Assembly: GCA_034769895.1 (NCBI GenBank)
Contig: CM068370.1
Span: forward strand, 49,051,454-49,115,453
Origin: Magicicada septendecula
Lineage: Eukaryota; Arthropoda; Insecta; Hemiptera; Cicadidae
Direction of reading: 5' to 3'
Length of the DNA: 64,000 nt
Both the position numbers and the translations under genes were made by a program. Below the pieces are notes generated by a model. The model did no database searches and had not been told where the DNA came from. It saw only the letters and a program-made list of their open reading frames with translations. Below are positions 36,041 through 48,231 of this stretch, piece by piece (the first letter of the stretch is position 1; the number at the start of each line of letters is the position of its first letter).

Positions 36041-37591
36041 AATATATATATATATATAACTCAAAGTCTGAGGATTTATGGGTACTGAATACAAATCCAC
36101 ACCGTTACACCGATTGCCAACAAATTTTGCTCAGGTAACCTTTGACACAAGGCGAAAAATACTGTCTAACTTGGAATTTGATATTTTGCCCCGTTCGCAC
36201 AATTTAGACCCTTTTAATTATGCGTTTTCGTTGACGCGTATAAAGATGTCACCAACACCATGGAGACTAGAATTAATTACCATAGTAACAAGTAAATAAA
36301 CAAAAGCTATTTAGCAGCATCGGAACTGTACATTTATCCATTCCTGCAGTAAATTTTTCATGTTTTATATAATATGCGATTATATCGATATATTACGATG
36401 TGGAAAAGAAGAAGTGTACTAACTGTAAATTGTCCTATTTCTTAATGCAAAGCGAAAACTTACGTGTTGTTTTGATTTGTGAGGTTATGAACAAGTGTTG
36501 AAAACAGCTTTGGAGAGAATTTGACTAGTGAGTACAAAATTGTTGTACGAGCTGACAGAACGCCATATAGACATAGACAATAAAAATGATATTAAAATAC
36601 TTATTAAAAGTCAAATATTCGCGTGCGAAGCCGCGGGTAACAGCTAGTGATAAAATAAAACATGCTCACAAGCTAAGAGATTGAGCTGAATAATTTTGAA
36701 ATCCCTATCTTGTAATTAGTTCATTATTATTATTTTTTTATGTTTAATATGATGCGACCTATTTGCTTAATATTCATTTATTCTTCGTATATACAGTACC
36801 GGTATTTAATATATAGCTTGACGTGATGTTTGTTATTATAGTGCTATCGTTTCCGAGAATTTTGTGTAGGGATCGGTTCTGGGGTCGGTCAACAACCTAT
36901 GCGACTAATCAGTCCGTGTGTTCGACACCAGAGGACTCGTTGTGAAAGCCAGTATTCTAGTGGCAGAGATTTGCGTATTAAACCAACAGACATGTTTGCT
37001 CTTGTGTGTAAGTCTGTAAGACGGTTGAATTTAGTTACGTTTTTGATTTTTTTATCCATTTCATTTAGTTATGTGAGCAGATTTCTTTCGCTTCAATTTG
37101 ATGTGTTGCGACGAAAGTATTACGTAACAAAGAGAATGTTTTTCGTGATTATGAAGGTAATTGTAATTGTCGTGATTATTTTAAGTATATAATACTATTT
37201 CAAGTAGGGTCAGTTTTAAGAAAAACTGAAGTTCTGTTTTCACAGATTTTAATATACGCGCTAATTTTCTACACCATATTTTTGTCTTTTCCGTTTTTTT
37301 GGCTCTCTGTAATTAAAGAAAATATTTTTGTGGGACTAAATTTTTTTTAGTCTTAGTAATCCATCATCAAATAAATGTCTTACTCGTTTAAGTATACAAA
37401 GATTGTCAACGATACAAAAAAACGTGAAATATGTATTTTTGAGGCTCACTACACATGTGCTGGCAATAATTGTAAAATGACTGCTTAATGTGTAGTATTA
37501 CATAATTTCTGTATTCCAGTATCGTTTATTATTTGACACATATTGTTAGTTTATATACAAGCAGTTGCACCATTTGTAGTAAAATTGAAAC
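36041..37591. other. No recognisable gene
   Basis: AT-rich, short frames at 36078-36299 and 36899-37192 (the latter with a hydrophobic C-terminal half) that show no known motif. Confidence 0.4.
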
Positions 37592-37603
37592 AAAATTTAT
37601 TTT
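37592..37603 (+). repeat. Target-site duplication, left copy
   Basis: AAAATTTATTTT, identical to 37958-37969, flanking the short PLE-derived element. Confidence 0.65.
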
Positions 37604-37641
37604 AAATAAATAATTACCTTATTTTATCCACTAAGTGATCT

Positions 37642-37699
<58 letters not shown>

Positions 37700-37957
37700 T
37701 AGCGTGTTCCGATATAGATTTAATGTTCAATGTTAATTTACTTAAGTGTGTTATGTGTTTGTGTCGTTGTGAATTTTTAACGAAACCCTAATAATAGGGT
37801 AGATTTGCTTTTACCTGAAGATGGGGATATAAGCCCTGAAACATGTAGTACCGGTAATTAAAAAAAAAAAAAAAAAAAAAAAGAAGATCACTTAGTGGAT
37901 AAAATAAGGTAATTATTTATTTAATCATATACAGTGATCTGGAGACCAACGGTAACT
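37604..37957 (+). mobile_element. Short PLE-derived element with inverted ends
   Basis: The left arm (37604-37643) is the inverse of 37882-37923 (GAAGATCACTTAGTGGATAA and continuing). A poly-T run of about 55 (37644-37698) and a poly-A run of about 23 (37859-37881) border the centre. The centre has a hammerhead-like motif at 37815, and the right end has the PLE-type tail GTGATCTGGAGACCAAC, as in the 17.5-kb PLE (CGACTTGGAGACCATAA). A perfect 12-bp AT-rich duplication flanks it. No coding sequence: an internally deleted PLE or a paired terminal repeat. Confidence 0.7.
37811..37850 (+). ncRNA. Hammerhead-like motif in short PLE element
   Basis: CTGAAGA (37815-37821), T, stem II GGG ... CCC, an extra T, GAAA (37838-37841), palindromic ACATGT (37841-37846), A37847. 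TAC before the core can pair with GTA after the cut. Confidence 0.5.
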
Positions 37958-37969
37958 AAAATTTATTTT

Positions 37970-38855
37970 GTTTGCTTAGGACATTTTTTTAAATAATAGA
38001 AGATATTTGGTTATCTAATGTATTTATGATTTTTTATTTTTTAAGGTCAAGGTCACAAAAAATCTTCTCCACACACTCACTACTAAGTGGAAAATTAAAT
38101 ATATATACCAAAAAAGTATTAAAATTAGAGAAAACATGAATATCATCCCTGTCTATAAGAGGGATGATTTTCACTTCCTTTTGAAGTTTCAACAACACCT
38201 GTATAATTACTTCGTTTCCTGACAATGTTAAAATGTCTACTTAAATACTTTTCTTAAAGGCTACTGCTACTGAAGCTAATGACAGAATGTACATTTTATC
38301 TGCAAAACAATTTTAATTTTGTAAAAAACTGAATTGTACTGCGCATATCACATTGCACTTTTCAACTAAATATTGCAAAAATCATATTATTGGATCGAAA
38401 AAAAATGAGTTTTTACACATTGATTGAATATTTATGTATTCTGAAAATAATACGATGTGTGATACGATTCTATTTATTTATATCAATTTATTTATTTCAT
38501 TGTAAATATCGATTTCGTATAATAAGATACATATAGCCAGTACTATGCCCCTGTCTCATTTAATTTATCGTTCATTCTTATTTCAATCTTAAGTTTTTAA
38601 ACCAAAACCTCTCTTACTTCAAATACATAGGAGCAACCTTTTACACGTTGAATCACTTCACTCGCCACTCGACTCTGAAGTTCTTACTTCTGACGTGTGT
38701 CTGCTACCCCACTACACACCCATTATTATTCAAGTATTTTCCTGCGCCAAATTCATAATATAGTTAGTCTACAAGTTGGCGTCTGTTTAGTATTCAAAAA
38801 CAAATATTTGGTATGATTCCTTGCGATGATAATAATAGTAATAACATTATGATAA
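37970..38855. other. No recognisable gene
   Basis: AT-rich, nothing recognised. Confidence 0.45.
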
Positions 38856-38857
38856 TG

Positions 38858-38906
<49 letters not shown>

Positions 38907-39006
38907 CGGTAGCAGTAGCAGTAGCAGTAGTAGTAGTAGTAGCAGTAGTAGTAGTAGCAGCAGTAGGAGTAGCGGTAGCAGTAGCAGTAGTAGTAGTAGC
39001 AGCAGC

Positions 39007-39048
<42 letters not shown>

Positions 39049-39050
39049 TG
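38856..39050. repeat. (GTA)n/(GTAGCA)n microsatellite
   Basis: GTA repeats with interspersed GCA and GGA units, so hexamer sub-patterns occur. Confidence 0.93.
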
Positions 39051-39190
39051 TTGCTATCGTTATTGTTGTTACACTTGGAGGGAGGCACGAAAAATCCTTG
39101 AAAGGTCTATGCGGAACACTAAGTAGCCTAAGTACACAAAGTAAGAATACAAGGAGAATGGCGAAAGAAGTATAGTAAAAATGTGTGAAC

Positions 39191-39205
39191 ACAGACAGAC
39201 AGACA

Positions 39206-39291
<86 letters not shown>
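39191..39291. repeat. (CAGA)n(CA)n microsatellite
   Basis: Four to five CAGA units run into about 84 bp of CA. Confidence 0.95.
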
Positions 39292-39295
<4 letters not shown>

Positions 39296-41589
39296 ACTTT
39301 TAATAATATTAGAATTCTTTTCTTCGTGTCCTTCCTAATATGTATGTTTTTGTAATCAGTAGTTAATTTACAATTGCTTTTATTTCTCTTTGGAAGGATA
39401 TATATTTTATGGGTATCTCATGGTACAGATTTTATGATTATTTAATGAGCGTAACAAATTATTTTCTTCATATTAAAATAAACGTATTAAACATGTTTAT
39501 ATAAATGTGACTTCATACAAAAACCTCGGAAGGTACACAATGATTCCGTGAAACGTGCGTCAGGTGAAAACACAATAATATAATCCAATAAAATTTTACT
39601 TGCAGAAGTATTTATTATTTGACGAAAAATTTATAATACATTTTTAATACTACAGTTTAATATCTTTTACTCTAGAATATTGTTCATATAAAAATATACC
39701 TGTTATATACATTTTAAAATCTGTATGGAGAACCACACATGACTTCCATGTTCTGATTAGTTATAAACTTATTTTTAATAGAACGAAACTAAATATATCA
39801 GCATATTTTTGGTAAAAACGCTGAGAAAGATAATCAAAATACGAATTCTACATAGTTGTTAATACTTTTAAAATAAATAATTAATTTGACTACACTATCT
39901 TTTATTTAAACAACGCAAAAGAAAGCGAATACCGCCCAACGTTTGTAATCTGTGGATTTCTGAAAACGAAAAAGTGGATTTTTGTTTACGTATTCGTGGT
40001 TACGATATTTTGTTTACATGGAACGATATTAATTGTTAATATTTTATTGAAATTTTCTTAAGTTTTCGATCGAATAAATTTATATCATCAATACAAAAAA
40101 ATTATCCCCTCCCTCTTCACCTACCCTTTTCATCTACCCTTTTCATCTCTTCATCTACCTTTCTACAGTGGATTATTATGACCTTTTTTCAGGATACTTT
40201 ATTTATTAAAATTAATTACTTTACCCTTGTTAAAACGAAAAAAACGTTGCTGGTAAACTACCCCTTCCCCTTAACCAATCTTCACCAAAATCAACAGGTC
40301 TTGAGTTCTCTGCAACTCGGCTATATGCAAAAAATTATTTGATTCTGTTTGTTTTTGCAGCAGTTATCGTTCGACATAGAAAAAACTCTACTCATAGACA
40401 CACAGACACTCTCCGGAAAATTACTTATCTTCATGTTCTGAGGTTAGTACAATCAGAATCAGCCCTTATCTCGAACACGATTTTGTTTGCAATCGCCAAA
40501 CTTCCATTTCCTTATGGAACTTGGAAGGGAAATGACCAACGGTAATGCAGAAGACCGTACTTTTACGCAAATGATATTCTATGTATATATGGCTTTGAGT
40601 TTTTATGACATTCGTTAACGAGCGTTGTTAATGAAACGTGTAAAAAGATTTAAATTTGACACAAGCGCTGAACTGTTTAGCTAGTAGCCTACAACGAACA
40701 CTTATTTATTAATATGAAGCGTGCACACTACACGACACGACAAACGTACCGAATACGCTGCGTTGAGTTTATTGCTCTGTACATTGTGTAGGTCTGTATG
40801 TCAACATTAAACCGGAATTGTTACGTACATGTAATCGTAGAAGATTTACAACGATAAAAACAGCAGCTGAAACGGATAACATTACCAACTCACAAATTAA
40901 ATCACGTTTAATAACTCTATCTCATGTTAATAAGAGACGATACGTATCCTAAACTTTTTCAGAATTTCTTATTATTATTCTCTCGTACGCGATTCACTGT
41001 CGACTCGTAACATCTTCAAACGGACTGAATACAGATAACTTGGTTGCAACTGTTATTACATTGTTAACAACGGTAGAATCGATTTCTTTCTTCTCTGGTC
41101 TGAGTCGCGGCGACGGTTCCGTTGGGACACCGCAGCCGGAATTAGACGGTGACAACGTCGTTCGATTCCAATCTCTTTGTTCCTGTAACTGGCAATTAGT
41201 GTGCGAGTAATTAATTATTTTTAATTGCTTTTTGGTTTCTGAGATACTGTATAAAAATTAATGTTTAATTGGAGGTTATTGATTTCATATTTTTTAGAAG
41301 TATAACATCTAGCGTAAGCTTGTTGATTACAAGGTTTTTTTTTGCGTAACAGTTTTGTATTTTAAATTACGTTGTAGCTACTAAACAGTACAAACATTTA
41401 TGTATTATATAGCTTACTACATTAAATCGATGTTTATTAATTTTTTTTACTTTGTGAACGTAGAAAATCTGTTATTTTACTTTTACGTTTGTATAGTTAA
41501 GTTAACAAAGAATTAGTTTTAAAATTAACAATTCCGCAGCTGACACGCTGGTTGACACTAGGAGAACAAAACTGATAAAAAGGCGATAA
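39292..41589. other. 2.3 kb without recognisable gene
   Basis: AT-rich with stops in all frames; nothing recognised. Confidence 0.45.
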
Positions 41590-41905
41590 CGGGTTAAGGG
41601 CGATAAAACCGAGTACACTCAGGACAGTTGTTGGGAAAACGAGACGTTATAGAATACGAAACAGTGACAGAAGACGGCAGTGTAAAATAGAGGATACAGT
41701 TAAATTTGTCAGAAGGTGAAAAAGAGAATGGGACGATCATGCTGGCAAGACAAACGACGATAGATTATTAAATATAGTAGTAGATTCTAAACTGCTGGCA
41801 AACGGAATCCTGGTCGATCACGGAACAGATGGACTTGGAATCGACCTCTAGCGAATCCCCTTGATACGTGAAGAAAAACGGGTGATTATATACAAAAAGA
41901 AGAAG
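41590..41905 (+). pseudogene. LINE C-terminal remnant
   Basis: Degenerate frames read F-V-R-R, K-R-E-W-D-D-H-A-G-K-T-N-D-D-R and N-R-W-T-W-N-R, recalling the LINE block R-R-R-x-W-x-x-H-V-x-R-M-x-x-x-R. It ends in (GAA)n at 41898-41912. Heavily decayed. Confidence 0.45.
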
Positions 41906-42034
41906 AAGAAGAACCATATTTTTTGTAGTACGAGTATTTACAATTAGACCAAAATTTGGTCTGCAGATGAGTCGTTCATACCCGACAACGGCGATGTTTT
42001 TTCAGGGCGTTCCCTGTTCTCTGGCTACATAAGG

Positions 42035-42920
42035 AATCATCATCAACCATGGCTCTACAACCCTTGATGAGTCTTGGCCTGCTCCAAGAGTCGATTCTAT
42101 TCCTCCCTACTCCATGCTCTGGCTTTCCAGTTTCTTATGTTCAGCTTTCCGAGGTCCTCCTCTATCTGGTCTTTGAATCTACTTCGGGGTCTTCCCCTTT
42201 TTCTACTATCCATTGGTTTCTGGTAGAAAATGTGTTTTGCAGGCTGTCCTTCCTCCATTCTCTCTGTGTCCAACCCACCTTAGCCTGCTTATGTTGATTA
42301 TCCTGACAATGTCCGGCTCTTAGTAAAGATGGTATAGTTCATAAATTATAGCGCCTGCGCCACATTCTATTTTCTTGTACTCCTGTAAATATTGTTCTTG
42401 GAATCCGTCTTTCACAGCAACCTAGAAGTCTGTCAATATTTGTTGTCATTGTCCAGGTTTCTGAAGCATATGTCACCACTGGCCTGATAAGTGTTTTGTA
42501 GATTTTGCATTTTGTGCTTCTTGAGATGAAGCTAGATGTCAGGTGCATTTTTTAATCCATAATATGTTTTATTTGCGAGATATCTTCTTCTTCTTATTTC
42601 AGTGTTGATGTCGTTAGTGCTGTTTATCTAGGAGCCAAGATATATGAACTCTTTTACTGCGTCTATATTTTTTGTGCCTATTTCAAGGTTTTGAAGGGTT
42701 GGGTTTAATGGTAGTTTGTTAGCAGCATACATACATTTTGTTTTCTCCACGTTTATCTGCTGTCCAATTTTACTTGAGGCTTCCTCTAATGCTGTACAGG
42801 CACTAATGAGATCTCGTTTTGTCCTGGCAGTTAGATCAATATCGTCTGCGTATGCTAAGAAGTGTATACTTTTGTTTAGGATCGTACCTCTTGTGTTTAT
42901 TTGGGGGTCTCTTATCATTT
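42035..42920 (-). pseudogene. LINE-A RT fragment
   Basis: Minus strand: M-I-R-D-P-Q-I-N-T-R-G-T-I-L then Y-A-D-D-I-D-L-T-A-R-T-K-R-D (RT motif C), QQINVEKTKCMYA and E-F-I-Y-L-G-S; after a break STKCKIYKTLIRPVVTYASE-T-W-T and ENRMWRRRYN. The 3' part matches the 14-kb copy in inverse orientation, including the end CAACCATGGCTCTACAACC. Frameshifts near 42330 and 42590. Confidence 0.75.
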
Positions 42921-43647
42921 TTCCCTATATACAAGGAATAACTCGATATATATGGGTCACACGGGTCAGTACTAAAAGAATTGTGTGTGTACTGGTTGTG
43001 TGAGCGCGCGTGTAAATTTGTATAAGGATAATTCCATAAGGAAAATGCCTGCAAATATTTTTGTTGTCAAGGTATGCATAATAATTACTTTCACGCTATT
43101 CGTCGAACGGCGGGTGCGTATTTACTAACACACAAAGCAAATTTGATACATATCTACGGTAGGAGACCAGCTTCACTGAGATAATATAAATTATAGCGTA
43201 TTTACGTGACTGTGAATCATTTGTCTTATCGTGTTTAGAGGTTCGGCCGAGTTGGTTGGGTACGATAATAATCGTTTAGTCTCATTGAGAGTTCAGTAAC
43301 GTCTTTGAATACTGTATTGTGTTCTCAACATTCGTGGGTGTAGAGAAATGTACAAATATATACCGCACCTTAATATAAGAGTAAAAATGAAATAGGTATA
43401 GTTTTTTTTTTAACAAAAACAACAAACGAAAACTTTTGAATTTGAAATGAAGAGAAATGGAAAGAAAACAAAAGGGATGATGTTCGCAAACGACACAGTA
43501 AAACTGGATTTCCAGTGTAAATTTGAGACTCGTAAAGAGTTTCAAGTGTTCACGTCTTGAGTAGGCCTATATAAAAACAAACTATTCTTCCTGTATTAGT
43601 TATTTAACTTATGTATGTGTCTTAGGTAAATAACATTTATGGAATCA
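42921..43647. other. No recognisable gene
   Basis: Nothing recognised. GGCCGAGTTGGTTGGGTACG at 43249 loosely recalls a tRNA-like box A but has no supporting box B. Confidence 0.4.
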
Positions 43648-43660
43648 TATAATATTATAA

Positions 43661-43920
43661 TACATATTATTATTGGTATCCAAGTCAATTTGTTATTTAT
43701 AAATTAATAAATTACCTTAGATCCGTCGTGTTGGTGACCGAATACTCTTCATAGGCTGCGCACCCATACTGACGTGTGATTTTAACATTTGACGATCTCA
43801 ACTGAGTAAAGTAATCTGATGATAGAACATATGTTTCGAAACGCGTAATTCTTAATATAAAACAAAGTCGCACGACGGATCTAAGTAACTTATTAACTTA
43901 TTAAGTAACTTATTATAATT
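43661..43920 (+). mobile_element. Short PLE-derived element with inverted ends
   Basis: The left part is an inverse PLE tail (GGTATCCAAGTC, TTAATAAATTACCTTAGATC, CGTCGTG), matched by CGACGGATCTAAG at 43873-43886 on the right. Between them lies a hammerhead-like motif. The tail is closest to the 4.6-kb PLE fragment (GACTTGGATACCAA). A 13-bp TATAATATTATAA occurs at 43648-43660 and 43921-43933 and may be the target duplication, though it is AT-only. Noncoding. Confidence 0.6.
43808..43855 (+). ncRNA. Hammerhead-like motif in short PLE element
   Basis: CTGATGA (43816-43822), T, imperfect stem II AGAAC-ATAT-GTTTC, GAAA (43838-43841), palindromic ACGCGT (43841-43846), A43847; AAT before the core pairs with ATT after the cut. 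Close to the 4.6-kb motif, with decayed stem II. Confidence 0.5.
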
Positions 43921-43970
43921 TATAATATTATAAGAAAAACAAACCGAACACAAATTGACAATTTAAAAAT

Positions 43971-43979
43971 ACACACACG

Positions 43980-44030
<51 letters not shown>
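43971..44030. repeat. (CA)n microsatellite
   Basis: CA run with two CG units at its left end. Confidence 0.95.
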
Positions 44031-44032
<2 letters not shown>

Positions 44033-45408
44033 CGTACCTGATGACAACGCCAAAGAAGGAGTTGAAACATACGTAGAGGATAGGATATGGAGAACGGCGT
44101 ACAATCCGGATTGCACACAGAAACACCTGGTTGTTCGACAGTTTTAATGAATACGGACGTTACAAATAGTTACGTATATTACTAACGTCTTAGTCGTTCT
44201 TAAGCCCGCACTCTTGCTGTATCCGCATTTCGCGTCACACAAAGTTTGAAAGCCAAATAGTTGATGTATCCGTTGCGCCCGGTAGTCGACAATTAAGCGG
44301 GACAAATGGCACACGATTGCACAATCACTGAATCTTTCACATTATTGAACATACGCAACACACGCGCAAACAGAGTAATTACTCAGTTATGTGTCAATAA
44401 AAGTAGTACATTAGAAAATCTTAAACCGTATCGAGTTTTTATAACAAGGAAACTTAGGTTGTTAAGGTTACTTAGTTTCAGATTCGAATAGTACTGTAAT
44501 TTCTTTAAATCAATAGATTCTTAGAGAATTTCATGCAGGGACTTGAGAAAATGCCTTTCAGGAAGAAACGCCGATGAAAGCACTTGTACTTGTACACGTG
44601 CAGTAGCTGTATGAAGGGAACACTACCAGAAGACGGTGGAAATGGATTTGAAGGACACGAGAATTTAAAGCATTAGGTGAACAGGGGAAGCACAACTTCT
44701 TTGAGGATTCAGCACATTGTCAGGAATTCCTGAGATAAGGCTGTAAGAGGTAATATCGAGACGTTATGCCTGCACTCATATGTAAAATTATTACATATTA
44801 CAGTATTACACCTCGTTCTGTTGCTTTCTTTGTTCCTCTATATTTTTCAATTGAGAATATACCAACGATAAACACAGACTATATTTATGTTTATCATTAT
44901 TTCTCATGACGTCTTCTATTGGGTAAATTGACTATTATAATTCCTACCTCTTGTAAGGAGCTTCCAGTTTCCATACATTTATTTTGAAAGGAAACACGTT
45001 CGATTCAATCCAATTTATTTTTTATTCCTTCACTTTGATCATATTTTGGTTTTCAATATCAATAAGAGTAATAGTAATAGTAAAACAACTCTTTATTTCA
45101 GATTAAATCAAAGTAGAATCACGTGCACAAAGTCGACATGAGCGCGCACTCTCAACAGTAAATGGGTTAACGTGATGATTGTGAAACTTGGTCAACTCGA
45201 ACCTGATTAATTCCAATTTTTTTGTCCCCTTCAATTCATCTATAACAATAACTTATAAGAGCCCCATTTAATTCGAGCTTTGTTTTGATGATTTTGATTA
45301 CTTCAAAAAATCCTGTCGAGAGTAAAATGTTTCCTAATCTTTTCTTTTCTTAGTAAATAGGAGTGTTATTCGTTTTTCTTTATTTAATTATACTAGTTAT
45401 TGTTTGTG
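44031..45408. other. No recognisable gene
   Basis: A weak LINE-like R-R-R-W-K-W-I reading near 44632 is too short to call. Otherwise nothing recognised. Confidence 0.4.
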
Positions 45409-45416
45409 TCACTTAT

Positions 45417-46009
45417 CAGTGGCGTATCTAGAATTTCGCCCGAGGGGGCCGGTCGTGTCGGCTTCATATAAAAGAAATAATCAATATTATAACCTTCATA
45501 GAGGCTGAAAAGTATGTGATAACATCCTGGAATCAATTCCATTAAAGCAAACTGTAATACTACCATAAAAATACGTGCTATTTGAAACATTGTTTGCAAA
45601 ATACTTATTGACATTTTACATTTGCAAATGGTAACTTCAGTTTTAGTAAAAACAAATGTAAACCAAGAAAGTTTTATATACAAAAAAAGATTCACTGCTT
45701 CAAAATGTTTCATAGTGTAATAAGCTTGATTTTTTGGCCATTTCATTAACAACTTCTTCCGTGGTCACTGACTTAAATTTCCTATATTCCCTATAGCCTA
45801 TTTCATATTTAAAACGTATACATAAATGCTGTGTGTTTAAGTTTGTTTGTATACTTAAAAAAGAGTTACTCTATATGAGCGTACACAGCGGAAAAAATAG
45901 TTTAAAGAAACCTAAAAATTAAAAGACGTACGAAGTTCCTTTGTCAATTTTATTAACCCCCTGGGGGGTCCGGTCCCATTCGTCCCCCCCCCCCATAAAT
46001 ACGCCCTTG
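45417..46009. mobile_element. hAT-like non-autonomous element, uninterrupted copy
   Basis: Left end CAGTGGCGTATCTAG and right end CATAAATACGCCCTTG match the 5082-6518 copy, as do the internal blocks GTGTCGGCTTCATATAAAAG and GTGATAACATCCTGGAATCA. Flanking 8-mers TCACTTAT and TCACGTAT differ at one base, supporting an 8-bp hAT duplication. No transposase. Confidence 0.7.
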
Positions 46010-46819
46010 TCACGTATTAGCGTGCAGTAGTTCATTTTTATGATCCTTTCTAGAATATATCTGCACCTATTCGACAAACTTTTTTGAAATTTCCCTTCCA
46101 TACTTGGGCTTACTTTTCGGTAAAAAATGTCGCTTTATCAATCGTACTTATGTATACAGTCCTGAAAATAGGTGTACAAAAAGGTGTACCGGTAATACGT
46201 ACAAAAAGTTCTACTCACTCCAACAATCTCACCAGTTTGGTCAAGTGGAATTCCTCATTAAAATTGTACATCAGTAGTTATTGTTAATCGTCATCTGGTA
46301 AATGCAGCAGGACGGTTAATAATAATAAATTACAAATACTCTAGTAGCATACTTATTTGTAATAAATATAATACACAGTTCGTTTGCAAGTTTAGCGAAT
46401 AAAATTGAAAATAATGTTGTTTACATACGTTTATGGATGACTAGATCCGAACTCCTGAATACGTGTTTCACTTAATTAACACAGTTTTATCGTACACAAG
46501 ATATACAATGACGAATTCTATGCGTCAAGGACCACTGTATGTCGGTAAAAATTTCGAGTAGCGACTTCTTTAATTCGAATTTTGCATAATTCAAAGATTA
46601 ACTGTGGTGTCTTCAATGCCGAAATAAACAAGTTCGAATTAACAGCATTGAAGGGGATTAAAAAATTATAATTATCAAAAAATTTCAATTACCCAGGTTT
46701 GAATTAAGCAAGTTTCACTTATGAACGTATGTTGTATATCTTCGTTTTGAGGCAGACCTTCAAAAGAAAACTAGAAGATTCAGGCTAGAAAATGGATCCC
46801 TATGTATAATAAATACCTT
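46010..46819. other. No recognisable gene
   Basis: Nothing recognised with confidence; GAATTAAGCAAGTTTCACTT near 46702 recalls a pogo-like end but has no partner. Confidence 0.35.
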
Positions 46820-47385
46820 CTTCTTCTCTTTAAGGATTAAGTTATATAAACCTGTTCCGGCACCCATCTCATTCTCGGACGACCCACGTCTTTTCTATGA
46901 ATGGCTTTTTACAGTTCAGTGCCGCTTTCGGCAAATCGATCCTCTGTCATCCTTTGCAGATGATTCCACCATTGTCTTGTGTAAGCTAAAATAATTTCAT
47001 TTATGTCCTCTACTTCTAGTTCTGCTCTAATATTCTCATCCCTTATTCTATCTTGCAATGTATAGCTTAAAGTATTTTAAGGAACTGGATTTCAGCACTC
47101 TGAATCTTGCCGTATTCCTTTTTTCTCATGACCCACGCCTCACTTGCATATGTCAATGTGGGTATTGCAACTGTCTTATACAATTTAATCCTTGTGCTGT
47201 GTCTTGTTTTATTTCTGTAATTTCTATGAATCGTACCACAAATATTCCTAAATTTATTTATCTTCTCTTTTATATCATATTCAGGATCGCAGCTTACAGC
47301 ACATCCGAGGTATTTAAAACAGCTCACTTGTTCTAAAGTGTTGTTTATAACTATCTTAGTCCTCACTGGATAGAGGTATTATTAC
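46820..47385 (-). pseudogene. LINE-C fragment
   Basis: Minus strand 47366-47067 encodes RTKIVINNTLEQVSCFKYLG, I-K-E-K-I-N-K-F-R-N-I-C-G-T-I-H-R and RIKLYKTVAIPTLTYASEAW. Downstream, broken frames continue to a 3' end of TTCTTCTTC type at 46820. The 3' 100 bp match 58616-58720 (ATATAAACCTGTTCCG, CGGACGACC). Confidence 0.72.
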
Positions 47386-48231
47386 CTTTAAAGGCTATGG
47401 TTTTAGTAAAAACTGTGGCATAATAAATACCTTTATATGAAATAATCGAAATGTTTTGGAAAGTCAAGCGGTGTTGCTAAACCAGAGAGGACAGAAACGC
47501 TTAGGACGAGGGTCTTCAAGGCAACCTGCAGCAAATCCAAATCTCTGATTCCGTATCACGTGCGCTGCGTTACAAATCAGAGGGTTCGCTTTGAAAAGAA
47601 AGTTTGGCCGTGGTTTCGCCATGCAGAAGTTCTAAGGAGAAAGGTGAATTTCAAGCGTTTAAGCCAAGAATATAATGATAATAACAACAGACGCTGGAAA
47701 CAGACACAGATGAATTACCGAAAAACAAATGTTTGCGTATCGAGGATCGTTTTCGGAAATTTGTCATCGTTGTTTGGACGCGTCGTCGCTCTAACGGCCT
47801 CGAGTTGTCAACGGGACCGTTTAAAATAAAATTAATAAATTCAGCGACAGCGTAGTGTGAACTGAGACGATTTAGCAAACACACCGAAGGACAGATGCCC
47901 AAATAAGACTTGCACGAAACCAACTAAAATATTTGTTTGCTCTTTCTAACGTGCATTTGTTGTGCAAATATTTGCTTTACGTCGTGTTTGTTTTCGCGCG
48001 TTCCTGCGCTTCTCTGCGCCCAGTTGTCAAGTGTCTGGTACTGCGTTCTTTACTGAGCGCCATTTTGCTTTCACACGTTGCTCTATATCGGCTGTGACTG
48101 AGCTGAATTCAATGTAGGTGCCCCAGTCCTACAGTTGGATATTCAGACCCCCTTAGCACAACAGGTCTCTAAATGCGTTTTCTCTCTGACAAAATTATTG
48201 TCATTATATAAGTAATAATATAAATAATATA
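47386..48231. other. No recognisable gene
   Basis: Short frames at 47560-47829 without known motifs. Confidence 0.4.

Noticed and set aside
43249..43275. tRNA or tRNA-derived SINE head (GGCCGAGTTGGTTGG)
   Set aside because: Only a loose box A resemblance; no box B (GGTTCGAnTCC) or cloverleaf. No other tRNA gene was recognised in the window.
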